NCBI GenBank assembly: GCA_015680685.1
Contig: MNCI01034323.1
Coordinates: 26,426-90,425 of the forward strand
DNA from: Gnetum montanum
Taxonomy: Eukaryota > Streptophyta > Gnetopsida > Gnetales > Gnetaceae
Direction: 5' to 3'
Length of the DNA stretch: 64,000 bases
Shown here in pieces: positions 49,145 through 61,430 of the stretch. A program made the position numbers and the translations under genes. Positions within the stretch are counted from its first letter, which is position 1, and each line of letters begins with the position of its first letter. Below the pieces are notes generated by a model. It ran no database searches. It saw only the letters and a program-made list of their open reading frames with translations, and had not been told where the DNA came from.

Positions 49145-49218
49145 AAACCACAACCTAAGGACCATTCAGAGCCATGGGTTGACTACAACTTGATGATGAA
49201 CCATGAAGCCATGACCCA

Positions 49219-49434
49219 ATGGAGAGTCATGGACCACCACCAAATGCAAATGTCCAAAATGATCCTTGTAAGCTAGAATATACTTTTCCATTTATTTTCA
49301 TGAACAATGGATTAGACATCTACAAGAAACATGGACTTTACCAAATAAGATTCCTTGAAAGAATACCAATGATTAGGAGATTTGATTACACTTCAGCAAG
49401 GTACATCAAACTACAAGACACATTTGTAAGATAA
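49219..49434 (+). CDS. short unrecognised ORF in X
   Basis: A 71-codon open frame close behind the primer site, where a gag start would be expected (reads MESHGPPPNANVQ, then YKKHGLYQIRFLERIP). No capsid or zinc-knuckle motif. It may be a remnant or chance. Confidence 0.25.
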   Translation: MESHGPPPNANVQNDPCKLEYTFPFIFMNNGLDIYKKHGLYQIRFLERIPMIRRFDYTSARYIKLQDTFVR

Positions 49435-51302
49435 AGATATGCTAGTCTAGGTAATTCTTATGTTTTTTGCAATATTATTAAAATATTAATTGACTAAGGT
49501 TACTATTAAAGTTATCCTAGAAGGTTAGTACCGATGACTTGAGTTGATCTTATCATGTTGAAACTCATTATCGTAAGCACCAAACCCCTATATCTTGATG
49601 TTACTCATCTAAGACTTATGCATTAAGAAAGTTCAATAGATTCAATCTAGTCATAAAGGTTGTATTGATAAGGTTAAGATGGTAAGTTTAAGGGATGCAA
49701 CCTATCCATAATATTATCTCATTCCTACTCAACTAACAAGGATTATACCATGGTACTCATAGGAAAACCAATACTTGATGGGTAATGTTATCATATCTTG
49801 CTTCTTCTTATTATCTTGTTAGGATATAACCATGATCTAAGAGAATAAACATATGTCATACTTATTAATTTATAAGGTCAAGTATTATCTTCATGTCAAA
49901 AGATTAGTATATCAGCTATAAGCAACTTAGAGTCATTTATAAGTTATCATGTCACCCATACATCAACCTAGTAATGTCATTTTGGTAGAATAAGCTAGTT
50001 TTAATCCTTCAAAATATTGAAAATCCAACTTAGTTTGTAGACTCTAAAACCATGTTCAACACATAATACTCATTGAAATGAATCCAACAATATACATTTC
50101 ATCTTGATCAAACTTATGGTTTGAGAGATATCAATGTTTAAATTTTTTTGTTATACATGTTAAAGTAAAATAATAATAATAATAATAATTTAAAAAGCTA
50201 TCCAACCCTGCAAAGGCTACACTAGCCTTGCAAGGGTCGTATAGCTCCCTTGTAGGATAGCATAATTCCATATTAAGGCCATGTAGCTCTTTTCAAGAGT
50301 ATGTAGGTTTGCTTCATGGTTGTTTGCCATTGTTGTGTACTACTATCACCTCCCTAACCACCTTCCTATCAGCTATGGGCAACCACTATGCACTAGACTT
50401 CATTGACGCAATGCTCCATAGTCATCAATGAAGTTGAGTAGCTCATGGTTGTTGTGGAGGGTGATGACCTGGCCACCACATAATAGTACCTAATTGTTAA
50501 GGGATTCAAGGAGTGCTAGTGCATCTAGCTTATGGGATCTTTGGTTGAGAATATTACCTTCTTCACCACCTCCCTCCCATGTGTTCCTTCCTCTGTGTCA
50601 TCTCAACTACCATCCTTTTCCCTCACTACCTCTTTACAACCTACCTCACTTTGCCTCTACAATCTTATCTCATCATGTCCCATTTCCAAAACCCTTGCCA
50701 CCATCATCAAATATCCTTACCTTTTTTTCCATCTTGCCACCATGTTGTTCATCACCACTACCATTGCACCTTCGTTGTTACCTCACGTGCTCCCCCATGC
50801 TGCCTACCATACTACTTTGCACCTCACTTGTCTACACCATATCCTACTTCCACATACATTGAAATACTTGCCTATGTTGTGCAATACTACTCACCACCCT
50901 ATATCCTTTTTTGTTAGCCATAAGGCCCTACAAGAGCCTACATAGCTTTATAGCCCTACAAGAGGTCATGCTAGCTCATGCCATGCACTAGCCCCTCTTC
51001 CCATTGCCAGCTTGACCATAGCACTTACCACTAGCCCTAGATTGGCATGCCTACATTATCTTGCCTATGTGCCATGCTTGTCACATGTCTTGTCTTCATT
51101 TCCATTCAATAAAACCTCATCACATTTTGGGCCATGTTTCTTACCATCCTCCATTGTTGTCACACACAAAGGTTGTGCCTACATCGCTTCTATAGTTGCA
51201 TTCATTGATGCCACCACCATTGCCATCACCATCACCTTCATCAACAAATCCACTAAAAATTTTGGCAGTATATGGTGTCTATGAGCATCATTAATACCAT
51301 GG
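49435..51302 (+). other. X internal sequence, C/T-rich in its second half
   Basis: 49435-50160 is AT-rich with a short TAA microsatellite at 50169-50189. About 50300-51290 is C/T-rich, with overlapping open frames in three phases (50494-51284) due to composition; no domain is recognised. The composition resembles 29380-29614 and 42850-43150 of Y. Confidence 0.4.
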
Positions 51303-51695
51303 AATGTCTCCTCCCATGAAGTACCATGAATACCATGGACATCATGAAATGCTACCTCCCATGAAGCTCTATAGACACCATGGACACTATGGAAGGCTAC
51401 CTCCCATAGAGCTCCATAGACATTGTAGACATTGAGGAATGCTACATGCCATGAAGCACTATGAACACCATAGAAGGTTACATCTCATTAAGCTTTGTAG
51501 ATATCAGAAACATTGCCCAAGGCTACTTCCCATGGAGCTCTATGGATATGGTAGAAACTACCCAAGGCTGCCTTCCACAAAGCTCTACAAACACCATGGA
51601 TACTATCCAAGGTTGCCTCCCAAGGAGCTTTTCATGCACTATGGACATTACCCAAGGCTGCCTCCCATAGAGCTTTGCGGATACCATTTGCTAGC
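51303..51695 (+). repeat. 45-bp tandem repeat, nine units, frame-preserving
   Basis: Units start at 51303, 51348, 51393, 51438, 51474, 51519, 51564, 51609 and 51654: period 45 except one 36-bp unit, so every length change is a multiple of three. One frame is open from 51304 to 51729 except for a TGA near 51430. It encodes a 15-residue Pro/Leu/His/Tyr-rich unit (consensus near YPRLPPxELYxHHGH). Unit spacing is exact while the sequence varies. Confidence 0.8.
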
Positions 51696-52194
51696 CAGCC
51701 ATACCATCAACTATAAAATTTTACATTAGTCAATGGAAAATTTAAAAACACCAAGAAAATATATGGAAATTTAATAATACCTTAAACCATGCCTTAAGAG
51801 GTCATAACATAGACTAGCTAATTATGTCAAATAATTTAGTTATCACAACTTATAAATTTAACCTCATAAACCTTAAAATTAAGTACTTAACCTATGCAAA
51901 TAGGCAATCTTAGCTTTGTAACCTCTATTTTATCATTAGTTACACTACTAGAGTTAGCATCTTACGGAGGGTAGAAAGGTCGTTGAGAATTTAGACAATA
52001 TAGCTCTAGATGTTACCAATCCAAAATTAGTTAATGAATTAGCTAGTGAACTAGAATGATCAAGAAGATGTATATCAATTCGTTGTGCAACCAACTCATA
52101 TGGTAGAATAACATGAAGATTCATAATCCCATTTTGACAAAATCTATGATACCCATGAAGAGAAATGACTTACAAGAAAATTCAAGAATGAGAA
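51696..52194 (+). other. X sequence leading into the CCR4 copy
   Basis: AT-rich. From 51934 it matches Y at 43905 and onward (ATTAGTTACACTACTAGAG), the left edge of the segment shared by the two elements. Confidence 0.5.
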
Positions 52195-52712
52195 GATAAG
52201 TTGCAACATATAATGTGTTGGCAAGATCCCTTGGTAGTGAAAAAAAACATCTATTATGTTTACCATGGATCTTAGATTGACATGAGTATCAATACCCATG
52301 CATCTTAGAAAATTTACAAGATTTGAATGCAGATGTTTTGTGCCTACAAGAAGTCTTGCTATGGGAATTCTTATACCAATTCCTATTGGACCTGAAAAAT
52401 ATAGGATAGAGAAATATTTAAAAGAAAAAATGTTATTGTGGAAGTTCTTCTTTCAAGACATAAAGATTATCCTATTGCAAAAATCATAACATGGATTGTT
52501 ACATGATCTTTTTAAAAGAAGACAAGTTTGAATTAGTACAAATATTTGAATGGAATTTAGAATATATGATTTTTGAAATCCCAAAACTTCAAATCATGTA
52601 AAAGAAAAAAAATTAAGTTTTTGAAGAAGCCATGTAGCCTTGGCATTGATACTAAGAATTTAGTTATCAAAAAGATGTGTATGTGTAGTTAACATAAATT
52701 TAATTGCAAAAT
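52195..52712 (+). pseudogene. intronless CCR4-type deadenylase copy inside X, cut by E5
   Basis: N-terminal half of the same nuclease domain as 44180-45250. Reads VATYNVLARSLGSEKKH, then YPCILENLQDLNADVLCLQE (52303-52350), retaining the metal-binding Glu lost in the Y copy, and FKLVQ-like FELVQIFEWNLEYMIFEIPK (52520-52580). Stops are scattered. The copy ends abruptly at 52712 where the E5 LTR begins TGATGAG, so the catalytic Asp and His blocks are missing. Confidence 0.78.
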
Positions 52713-53637
52713 TGATGAGTAGTGAAAGGTACCCCTATGCCCAACCATACGAATCACAAAGTGTCCATGTGTGACCTAGTTGAATTTCATAGACTCTATA
52801 GTTTTCCAATGCACTAGTTCTTTAGAAAGTAAACTAGGCATTGACAATATACGTTGTCTTCCTAACTATAGTTGTGAAGCTCAAGGGTATGGTCTAAATG
52901 TAATTGAGGCACATGATTTTTATCATTTTATATTTTATGATTTTGATGCTTGATATAAATAGGATAGAGAATAAAGTTATGTAATGCCTACTTTAATCTA
53001 ATTGGCTAACTATTGTTCAACTAGTCCTAACATAAGTAGTTAGTCCCACTTTCCATACACATCTTGAACACATATAATGCTGCTGGGTTACCAAGCATTA
53101 AGCACTACTAAGATTACCAAAAATCATACGCATGCTTGAAGTGATCGTGCTTATGTGTTTACTTAATTACTATTTAGCTTATCTTGCTTAATTACTTAAT
53201 TAGTTTAATTACTTAAGAACATTGAATAAATAATCAAAAACATTTAATGCATGAATAAAACATTTAAATGATCCAAAATGTTGTAAGGTTTATCAAGAGA
53301 CTTGTCTTTATTTTCGCACACTACTGTGCTTAGGTACAACAATGCTCAAATAAAGATCTATACACTTAATAACTCCTATTCTAGGCACTCGAGAAGATGT
53401 TCTAACTTTGAATGTAAAAATTGCAAGATATTTGCTACAACTATGGCAAGATATTTCAAAAACATGGTGGATTGGCACATATTTATAGGCAATAACGGGC
53501 CCTACATTGATGGGGCCATGTCAATGCATCAAACAATGTGTTGACAAGGCCTAGTCTACATGGCCTAGTTGATGAGGCTTAGTCGACGAGGCCCAATCAA
53601 TGAGGCCTCATTAACATGGCCAATCCAAAACTCATCA
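52713..53637 (-). repeat. E5 3' LTR
   Basis: On the plus strand begins TGATGAGTAGTGAAAGG and ends AAACTCATCA. Its U5 end (52713-52770) matches E1's LTR. TATA-like TATTTATAG at 53480-53488, reading leftwards. U3 repeats at 53548-53621. Confidence 0.85.
53548..53621 (-). promoter_or_regulatory. E5 U3 14-bp tandem repeats
   Basis: Five exact 14-bp periods starting at 53548, 53562, 53576, 53590 and 53604, each opening with GGC: GGCCTAGTCTACAT, GGCCTAGTTGATGA, GGCTTAGTCGACGA, GGCCCAATCAATGA, GGCCTCATTAACAT, then GGCC. On the minus strand they lie just upstream of the TATA box, as enhancer-like repeats would. Confidence 0.75.
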
Positions 53638-53862
53638 TACCCCCACAACTGAATGAAAACTCATCTTCGAGTTCTTTACAAAATTGGAAAGGTATGGTAT
53701 TATTAACTAGAACATGATACAATAAAACCATCACAACAAAACTAATTGCTCAGGTGTATGAATCAACAAAATTATAAATTTTTGGTTTTCATGACATAAA
53801 ATTGAACACCATACAAAAATTAGATAATTCATCCTCTGATGGCATGAAGATAATTAAAAAGA
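53638..53862 (-). other. E5 polypurine tract and post-ORF3 region
   Basis: The polypurine tract on the minus strand reads AGTTGTGGGGGTA directly before the LTR. The rest is short non-coding sequence related to 2844-3010 of E1. Confidence 0.6.
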
Positions 53863-56697
53863 TCACACAGTCCTAGGTGGTGGAGGCTTCTCAGGCTCCA
53901 ACAGACCTTCTTCAGCTTCAAGCACATTTGATAGTTGAGGTTGTTGTTGTTATCTTGTTGCTATTGCAACTTTTGGCAAAAGACAAAAAGCATCTAACAA
54001 TGCTTTCATCTTCACCTCCTTACTCTTAGGATTATGCATGGTCCACACAGCTTTGCCAATGTGGGCTAGAATGGGTACATCCTAAGGATAGGGAATTGCT
54101 GGGAACAACTCCTGAGCATTGATGAACTAGGCAACAAATTTTTTGTGCTCAATGTTAAATGCCCTAACTGCATTTTACAGCTCCTATTAATCATTCATTC
54201 TCCTAGCCAAGTTCTTAGTTGTTGATTGTTGATTAGTGAATCTTACCTTAAACTCTTCAAGTTCAACATTTTCCGTTGCAAGCTTTTGCTTGGTGTCATT
54301 GCGGTACTTGAACTTAGCCTTGTATAGTAAGTATGAGCTAGCCATCTACATTTCAAGTTCTAAATGTGGCTTTGTAGTAGTTAGCATTGCTAGATTGATG
54401 TATCAAAGATTTTCTAGTTCCATATATTTTGTTATTTCTTTGATTTGCAACTCCTTCATGTAGATCTTTGCTTTGTTATAGGTATCTATCCCATAAATTA
54501 TAGGCTACCACATCTCTTTTCCTTACTAGAGTTGTTGGAAGGCCTTATTTACTTTTGCCTTAGCCACTTAGATATGTTTCTCATTCACCTCCTTTTGCAG
54601 GCCAACTTGGGCTCTGTAATGATTTTTGACTTTCTTAAATTTGAGAGCCTCATTTTTCTAGGTGGTAATTTCAATGGTAGATTTTTAGTGTAAGGTATAG
54701 ACTTCCTCTATAGAGAGATTGCAATTCTCTATTGTCAATCTCCTCAATTTCATATTTGCTCTAGCTAGCTACTCCTACTATTGATGGATGAATTCTTGCA
54801 TCTGTTGTTTTTGTGCATTAACATTTTGCAAGTGATGGTTTCTATAATCAATGTTTCATTTTCTTAGTGTGTTTGAACTAAGTCCTTTTGAACTAACTAG
54901 GTCTTTGGTTCAGCTATAGGCTAGTTAAATATGGTCATTACCATTCCCTCCTCAACTTGTTTTAGTTGCTTCTGAATCTACTAAAAATATTCATCTCTTG
55001 TTATTACAGGGTTGAGGAGTGCAGGATTAGCAAAATGGGCATGCAATTCAAAAACCTCCATGGCAAAACATTCATTTTGTGCTTGAGCCATTTATAGTTA
55101 CCCTTCCAAGATGATACATTTGCCCTTTGCTTTGAGCAGCTCTAACTAGGTTGCAGTAATGTTATCTAGAAAATTAAAGATGTTCAGAATCAATTGCTTG
55201 ATCCCCACTAGTTGGTCCAACAGCTCTTCGTGCTAGGTTGCACTCAATTTTCTACTAAAATTTCCTATTGACATCTGCACTTTTCTAAGTGTAGAAACAT
55301 CTAGTATAGATGCCATGGGTATGTTAAGTGCCTTAACAATTCTATCAGCAACCACTTCTATAGTTGTCTCCTGTCCTTGGTGTTGCATTACCAATATAGT
55401 TATCCCCTCACCCTCCTCCAAGCACACCAAAAGGTAGGTGACATTCCTAGAGATTTTTAGGAATAAATGGTATTGATAGAGAGATACCATCACCTCTTAG
55501 GAATTAGGATTTGACCTCATGGGCAACTACATTCACTACATTAAAAATATTTGTCCACATCCCTCTATTTGGCTAATTGTTTGATTCCCTTGGTACACAA
55601 ATGAAGCCCCACCATTCATTCCTACTTGCTACTCTTGCTATTGTAGGATTTTCTCATGCATTTTATGTAAGTGCTCAATGGAAACATGGGCTTTTGGTAT
55701 TTTTTCCTAAGTAGGTGATGGAGTTGATGGTTGCTACTCCTCTTCTTTAGACATAGTAGGCATCTTATCCTTCATCATTTCAGACCAAGAGGCAATGGAA
55801 GTATGCCTAATTGTGTCATTGGTGTAGCACACTATCCCTGCTCTTTTGCAAAGGTTTCTAATAACGCATGGAAAGGGTAGGGTCTTCCTTCCATGTTCAT
55901 TCTCTTTAAAACACTTTTCTATCTCTAGATAGTTTAATTGTGGAAGGTTTGCTAGAAATTTCCCACTTAGAGTAGCACATGCCTAGGTGAAGGTAGTCAC
56001 CTTACTAGGCCTCATCATTGGATTGAGGTGATAGGGCGCTATCTTGAAGTATATGAGGTTTGTCAATGTGAGCCCATCGAACTCCTTGCAATCAACCTCA
56101 TAACATTATTGGGTCCACTCCTTGTTCACCTCTAGATCAGCTTACATAGAAAGTTCTACCAGTTGTGTCCTAGAATCAAGCAACCCAAGATCCTACGCTA
56201 TGGCTTTAGCTGAGTAAGACCTCTGAATGTCCTTGATTTTCATAGTGAAACCTACTTTTCTATTGTCCTATGAGAGGTACATCACTCCCATGTACCACTC
56301 CCCACTAGAAGTGATGATTGGCCACTTGGGAGAAGTTTGTAACTATCTTTAACTCCACTGGAGTATTCTCTAAGAATGGCCCAAAGTTTAGTTCTATGAG
56401 AACTAAGTATTGAATATCATGGGGCCTAATTGTGTCAAGGTAGGCTTGTGTCAGTATGATCTCAAGTCTTAGTACACGCCTTGGTGCCTTTCCTTGCTAT
56501 GAGTATTCTATTGTAGCCTCTTCCTCTAGAATCTATTGAATAGATTCCACTTCAGGCTTCTTCCAAAGAGGTCTTATTGCATGGGTTTCTTATGCCTATT
56601 CCTGGGCTTGTTCTTGTTGGTTCCTTTTGGCTCTAGGTTGTTTCTTCCTTGGTTGGAATGGTTCTCCCTCCTATGGTCGTTTCAATCTTGGTTTCAT
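53863..56697 (-). pseudogene. E5 third ORF (ORF3), coiled-coil protein, decayed
   Basis: Start ATG at 56697-56695 (MKPRLKRP), immediately after an AG acceptor. Conserved domain at about 56330-56080: GEWYMGVMYLS, FTMKIKDIQRSYSAKAIA, as in E2 and E4. 55493-55233 is open and carries EGEGITILVMQHQGQ, matching E4. The remainder is rich in Glu, Lys and Gln and fits coiled coil. It ends EPEKPPPPRTV-stop (53865-53863). About 945 codons if repaired. The shared C-terminal EP(L/E)xPP motif in three elements shows this is a real gene of the family, not a chance frame. Confidence 0.75.
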
Positions 56698-57003
56698 CTG
56701 TAATCCCAACATGAACATGGGTTAGCAATTATGATGTAACCTAAAACAACTAAAATACCTTATCTCGTTAGGAAGTTTACACCTAGCTAAGTTCTGATTA
56801 TGGTTTATTTGATTAATTTTAATCATTAGTTTATTTGTAATTTGATGTTAATAAGTGATTATAGTCATACCAGAGGTTAGGGTTAAACTCTCAAAAATCG
56901 ATGGTTTAATATTATTATATTCATTAACCCTTTGGGGAAAATTTTTCAAAAAAAAATTCATCAGAAACCTTAAGGTTTGTAGACCCCACCACTAAGAGCT
57001 TAC
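56698..57003 (-). other. E5 predicted intron before ORF3
   Basis: Minus strand: donor CAGTGGTAAGCTC (GT at 57003-57002), acceptor GGGATTACAG ending at 56698, directly before the ATG. Length about 306, like E2. Confidence 0.6.
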
Positions 57004-57150
57004 CACTGGCAGCTATAGGATTGAAGAATAGAGTGATTTGGACAAATGGTTAGAGAGTTATGGACTCTGGAAGATTTTGGACTTTGAAAAATGACAAAAA
57101 ATCGTCTCTTGTTGTGAAGAAAATGATAAAAAATCCAAAGTTTTTGGTGG

Positions 57151-57244
57151 TATTTATAGATTTTTTTTGCATTATGTTGATGTGGTCTAGTCAATGAGGC
57201 CTCATTGATGGGGTTGATTACATCAACTAGGCCTAGTCAACATA
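57151..57244 (-). promoter_or_regulatory. E5 internal promoter-like block copied from its LTR U3
   Basis: Minus-strand order is repeats, then TATA. 14-bp units begin at 57184, 57198 and 57212 (GGTCTAGTCAATGA, GGCCTCATTGATGG, GGTTGATTACATCA), with another at 57230 (GGCCTAGTCAACAT). TCAATGAGGCCTCATT is identical to the LTR at 53597-53612. TATTTATAG (57151-57159) equals the LTR TATA. The ORF3 donor lies about 150 bp downstream. Confidence 0.72.
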
Positions 57245-58680
57245 GTTGTTGATCATGGTTGACTTTTTGAAAACTTGAAAAATACAAGGAGTTTTTGAGT
57301 GAAATGGGAATCAAATGAAAGTCAAAAATGCCATGATTATGATGACAATAGTAGAAGAGAATTTTGGAGTATAGAAAATTAAGAAAATGGTTAGAGAATG
57401 AAATTTTAAGAAGCATAGAGTTGGATGCACAATGGGGCACACGAAAGATATGATTGTAGCAATTTCTAAGGTAAAGAGCTTAACTATCCAAACTGAGAGA
57501 TATGCAAGTGGATCCTCCCCCTAGCAAGCACATGTCCTTTTTGCCCTTGCATAACCTCAACTAAGGAGTTCATGAGTCCTAGAGTTGATTAATGGTTATG
57601 AAAAGTTAAGGGTCAACCCAAAAGAATCTATCTAAGAATTCCAACATGTTTAACTAAGACATCAAGCATAACATGGAAACCAACAATGAGGTGAGTGATG
57701 GATAGCATAAGTGGATGATTGAGGGTGTGGAATGGAGTCCCAAATCATGGTCACATGGAGTTCCTTGTGGAAACTATGTTTAAATCACCTAATAAAGTCC
57801 AACCTTAGTCTAGTCCAAAACCAACCACTTTCAATGACTTCACATCATCACTCTAAGACCAATCCACTCTTCCAAATACAAGCATGCACCATAGATTAAA
57901 CATTGTTTCTTATTTAAGGGAAATTAGGAAGTGAAAAAGGGCCCTAGTTAGAGGGGACCTTCAAGCATGGGTAAAATTTCTTTCTAGTTCCATAACTAGT
58001 GTTGGTAGCCCATTATTCTATCTAAGGGGTGTGCTTTAAATTTCCGTTTTGTTTTTTTGTTTGTGATAGAAACCACACCATGCAAACGCCTATGTCAGAT
58101 TTCTATCATTAGATGATATGGAATGGTAAAAATTTCATGAAAACACACAAGCATACAAGTAGGTAGAAAAGGACAAAGATTATTAAATCTTCTTGAAGTC
58201 ACATCCTTTTCAAACCTTTGAATCCTTTCCAAGTTCAAAGACTACCAAGGTCACAACTTCATTTAGAGTTTTATTAATGAAAAGGGATCACATATTCTTG
58301 AAATAAGGAAAACCATAGAGTTTATGGATGGATGGATGGATGATGTGAACTCACTACCTATTCCATGAAAAATAAAACATTTCTTAATCATCAAACATCA
58401 TAATTCAAAAATAGAAACTAAACATTAGCAATTAAAACATTAAACATAAACCACCATTAGTAAATAGCAACATTGGCATTGGGTCTTGCGATAATAAAGT
58501 ACTTTTATTAGCAAAAAATAATGAAAATTCACATAAAAAATAAAGTAAAATATATAAGAAAGTATAAAATATTCAAGAAAGATAAAACATACTAATGATG
58601 TTGTAAAATAAAAATGTGTAAAATAAGAAAGTAAAAAACTAAGGAGCCATGTGCATGGTTAGCATGGATGGCAATCTCTC
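57245..58680 (-). other. E5 integrase-to-promoter spacer
   Basis: Non-coding; resembles 3380-4680 of E1 over long stretches. Contains a short TGGA microsatellite at 58325-58344 and A-rich sequence to 58640. Confidence 0.55.
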
Positions 58681-59780
58681 CCATGAGTAAGTTGAAAGGA
58701 GGAAATATAGAATATAGAGCATGGTTTTCCATCTAATGAGGTATTAGTTACACTAACTTGCTTTGGTTCAAGGAAATGTTTCACTTGCTAGATATTGACT
58801 AACTACTTTTTGTTTGGGCTCTCAGGTTTGTAGATTAACATGTTCCCAAATGGAAAGGTTTCATCAATTATATAAATTCTCTCCCACAACATTTGAAAAT
58901 TTATTTTTTAAGGTATGTGTGTGGGGTTCTAGTAGAGAACGTTATCTCAAGGTTGAAATTTTACTTTTCATATTTTGAGGTCATGGCATTTCTTATTGTA
59001 TGCCTTGTGTACTTCATTCAAAGATAGGATCACTAATTAGTTCTCATCTTGCACATTTAGGTTGATCAATCTTTCTCTTTGTGCTAGGCTTAGGTTGAGG
59101 TCCAAGTCACAAGCTGTTGAAAGTATATAGAGCTCAAATTGGACTAGAAGTGTTCGAAGCTTACCATACACTATCTCATAGGGAGAGTAGCCTATAGGGA
59201 GTTTTCATGTTGAGTAATAGGCCTAGAGGGAATTTTTGAGTTTTGTGCCCTAGTCTCTCCTATATTTTCTTATAGTCCTTGTTAGGATCTTTGTGATCTC
59301 CCTATTGGTGACTTTTGCATGACCATTAGCTTAGGGGTGATAGGGTGTTATTAATTTATGTTCAACCCCCAAGCATTGCATCCACTTCCAAAAGGTGGCA
59401 CTTGTAAAATGGGTTCCATTATCAAAAATTAGTGCATGTGGCATACCAAACCTATTTACAATGTGTTGTATACAAATCAAGTAGCAATGGATGATGTATA
59501 GTCAATGGTGGTTGCTTCTTCTACCAATTTGATGTAGTAGTTGACCACTGTGATGATGTACACCTTTCCATTAAACATTGGTGTGATGGGATCCATGAAT
59601 TCTATGCCCCATATGTCAAAGTACACTAGTAGTTAAATCCACTATTGAGTGGTCATTCCACCATCTCATTGATAGCATTCATAGGATTGGACAAACTAGT
59701 GGGCATCCCCAAAGATTACAAGCCAATAGTATCCTACCATCAGAATTTTTATGGCCATGTGTCTCCTTACATAGTGGCCT
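58681..59780 (-). pseudogene. E5 integrase, decayed
   Basis: Collinear with E1 4689-5900 on the minus strand. Core landmarks lie at 59640-59400 (second-Asp region near 59430) and the C-terminal domain at 59000-58690. Stops occur in all frames. Confidence 0.75.
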
Positions 59781-61430
59781 CCATAAGGACCTTCATGAGC
59801 ATCTTGGAGAATGTGTAATTAGTCCACATTAGGGACATACCAATGAACTAGGCCATTAGCACATACCTTGTAAAGGTGTCCATTTATTTCCTTGAAGTAC
59901 TTGGCCCACTGAAGAAACTATTGTTTCTTCATAAAGTCTAGATCTTGTGGCATCTCCTAAGTGAGACAATAAGTGAGGATGCCATCATACTATTTTGATT
60001 CCTATTATTTATCATTCCTGTAGAGAGAAGTTTGTCTAGAAATTGATCAGATCATAGAGTGGGCTCTCCTCCTCTTTATTATCCCATCTTAACCTAGAGA
60101 GATGGTTAGCAATCACATTCTTAGTTCCTTTTCAATCTACCATTGTGAGATTAAATTCCTACAAGATCATGAGCCACTGTATGATACGAGGGCTCACTGT
60201 TGGCTTATTTATTGGGAAGTAGATGACACTATGATCTATGTGTATAAACACTTTATAGCCAAGCACATAGTGCCTAAACATTTTGTGAGCATACACCACT
60301 ACCATTAGTTCTTCTCAGTTGTGGTGTAATTTAAATATGCACCCATAATGCTTTAGCTTGCATAGTGAAAGTAATATGGATGTTTCTTGTTGTCCAACTA
60401 TGTAATCATGGCTTCCAATGCATAATTAGATGTGTCAATCATTATATGAAATAGTCTAGACTAGTCTAGTTCCTATAGAATTGGGATTTTTATGAGTTTT
60501 TCCTTTAGATGTTAGGATTCATGTTCACACTCCTTAGTCCAAATGAATGGAGCCTCTTTCTTTGTAAGCTCAACCAATGGTTTTGTAATCTTAGAGAAAT
60601 TCTCTATAAATTGGTGGTAGTAGCTAGTGTGTCCAAGGAATAATCAAACATCTTTGATTATCTCTAGTTGACATGTGATTCCTTGAATGAAATTTACCTT
60701 TTTGGGTCTATCTCAATCTCTAACTGAGTAATTTTGTGCCCCAGTATTATTCCCTCTTAGACCATTAAATGGATTTTCTACCAATTAATCCTAAGGTTTG
60801 TTTCAACACATATTTTCAGTACTTACTCAAGGCAATCCATGGCTTGCTCAAATGTAGCCCCATACGTAGGGAAGTCATCCATAAATAATTCTACCCTACT
60901 ACCAATCTATTGTTGAAAAATACTAAGGACAAGGTGTTGAAATGTTGCAGGGGCATTGCATAGATTGAACATAATCTTGAAATATGCAAAAGTCCTCCAA
61001 GTACTTGTGAATGTTGGTTTGGCCTAATCTTCTAGTGTAATTTGGATTTGGTTATAACCACTGTAACCATCCAAGAAGCTATAATAGGAATGCAGATATG
61101 ATATCCAACACTTGGTCCAAAAATGGCAATGGGAAATGATCTTTTTACGTTATTATATTCAATAGCCTAAAGTTGATGCAGACCTACCACTTACCACCTT
61201 TATTTAGCACAATTATAAGTGGACTAACCCACTTACTGTCCATGATGGGATAGATGAACCCTGCCTTGAGGAGTTATTCTATTTCCTCTTTGACGATATG
61301 CTTCAACTTGGTGTTCAACTATCTCTGTGGCTACCTTCTTGGCTTCATGGCTAGGTTAGTGTAGATACGATGCTAGCATATCCTTGGATCAATTCCAGTT
61401 AGTTCAAAATATGATAAACCAAAGCTTTTT
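59781..61430 (-). pseudogene. E5 RNase H and reverse transcriptase, decayed
   Basis: Collinear with 5901-7460. The RNase H tail is at about 60240-60060 (antisense to the DH...FLMNK / RIIQWLMIL-like block at 60170-60230). The polymerase motif region is at 60890-60860 (antisense of FMDDFP). RT finger blocks are at about 61250-61180. Many stops. Confidence 0.78.

Larger units (their letters stand above)
48502..52712 (+). mobile_element. X: non-autonomous LTR element carrying a CCR4 copy, interrupted by E5
   Basis: 5' LTR 48502-49130, Met-tRNA-like primer site at 49133, then 3.5 kb of internal sequence without gag or pol, then a CCR4-type copy cut at 52712 by E5. The LTR and the CCR4-containing segment both match Y, so X and Y are two insertions of one family. 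The internal region also has a C/T-rich block and a 45-bp tandem repeat not seen in Y. Confidence 0.6.

Noticed and set aside
50494-50945. Three overlapping open frames of 112-137 codons
   Set aside because: Open in several phases at once because the stretch is C/T-rich and poor in stop triplets; no domain or codon signal.
51303-51695. Array taken as CRISPR
   Set aside because: Direct units without spacers, exact 45-bp period, plant nuclear context.
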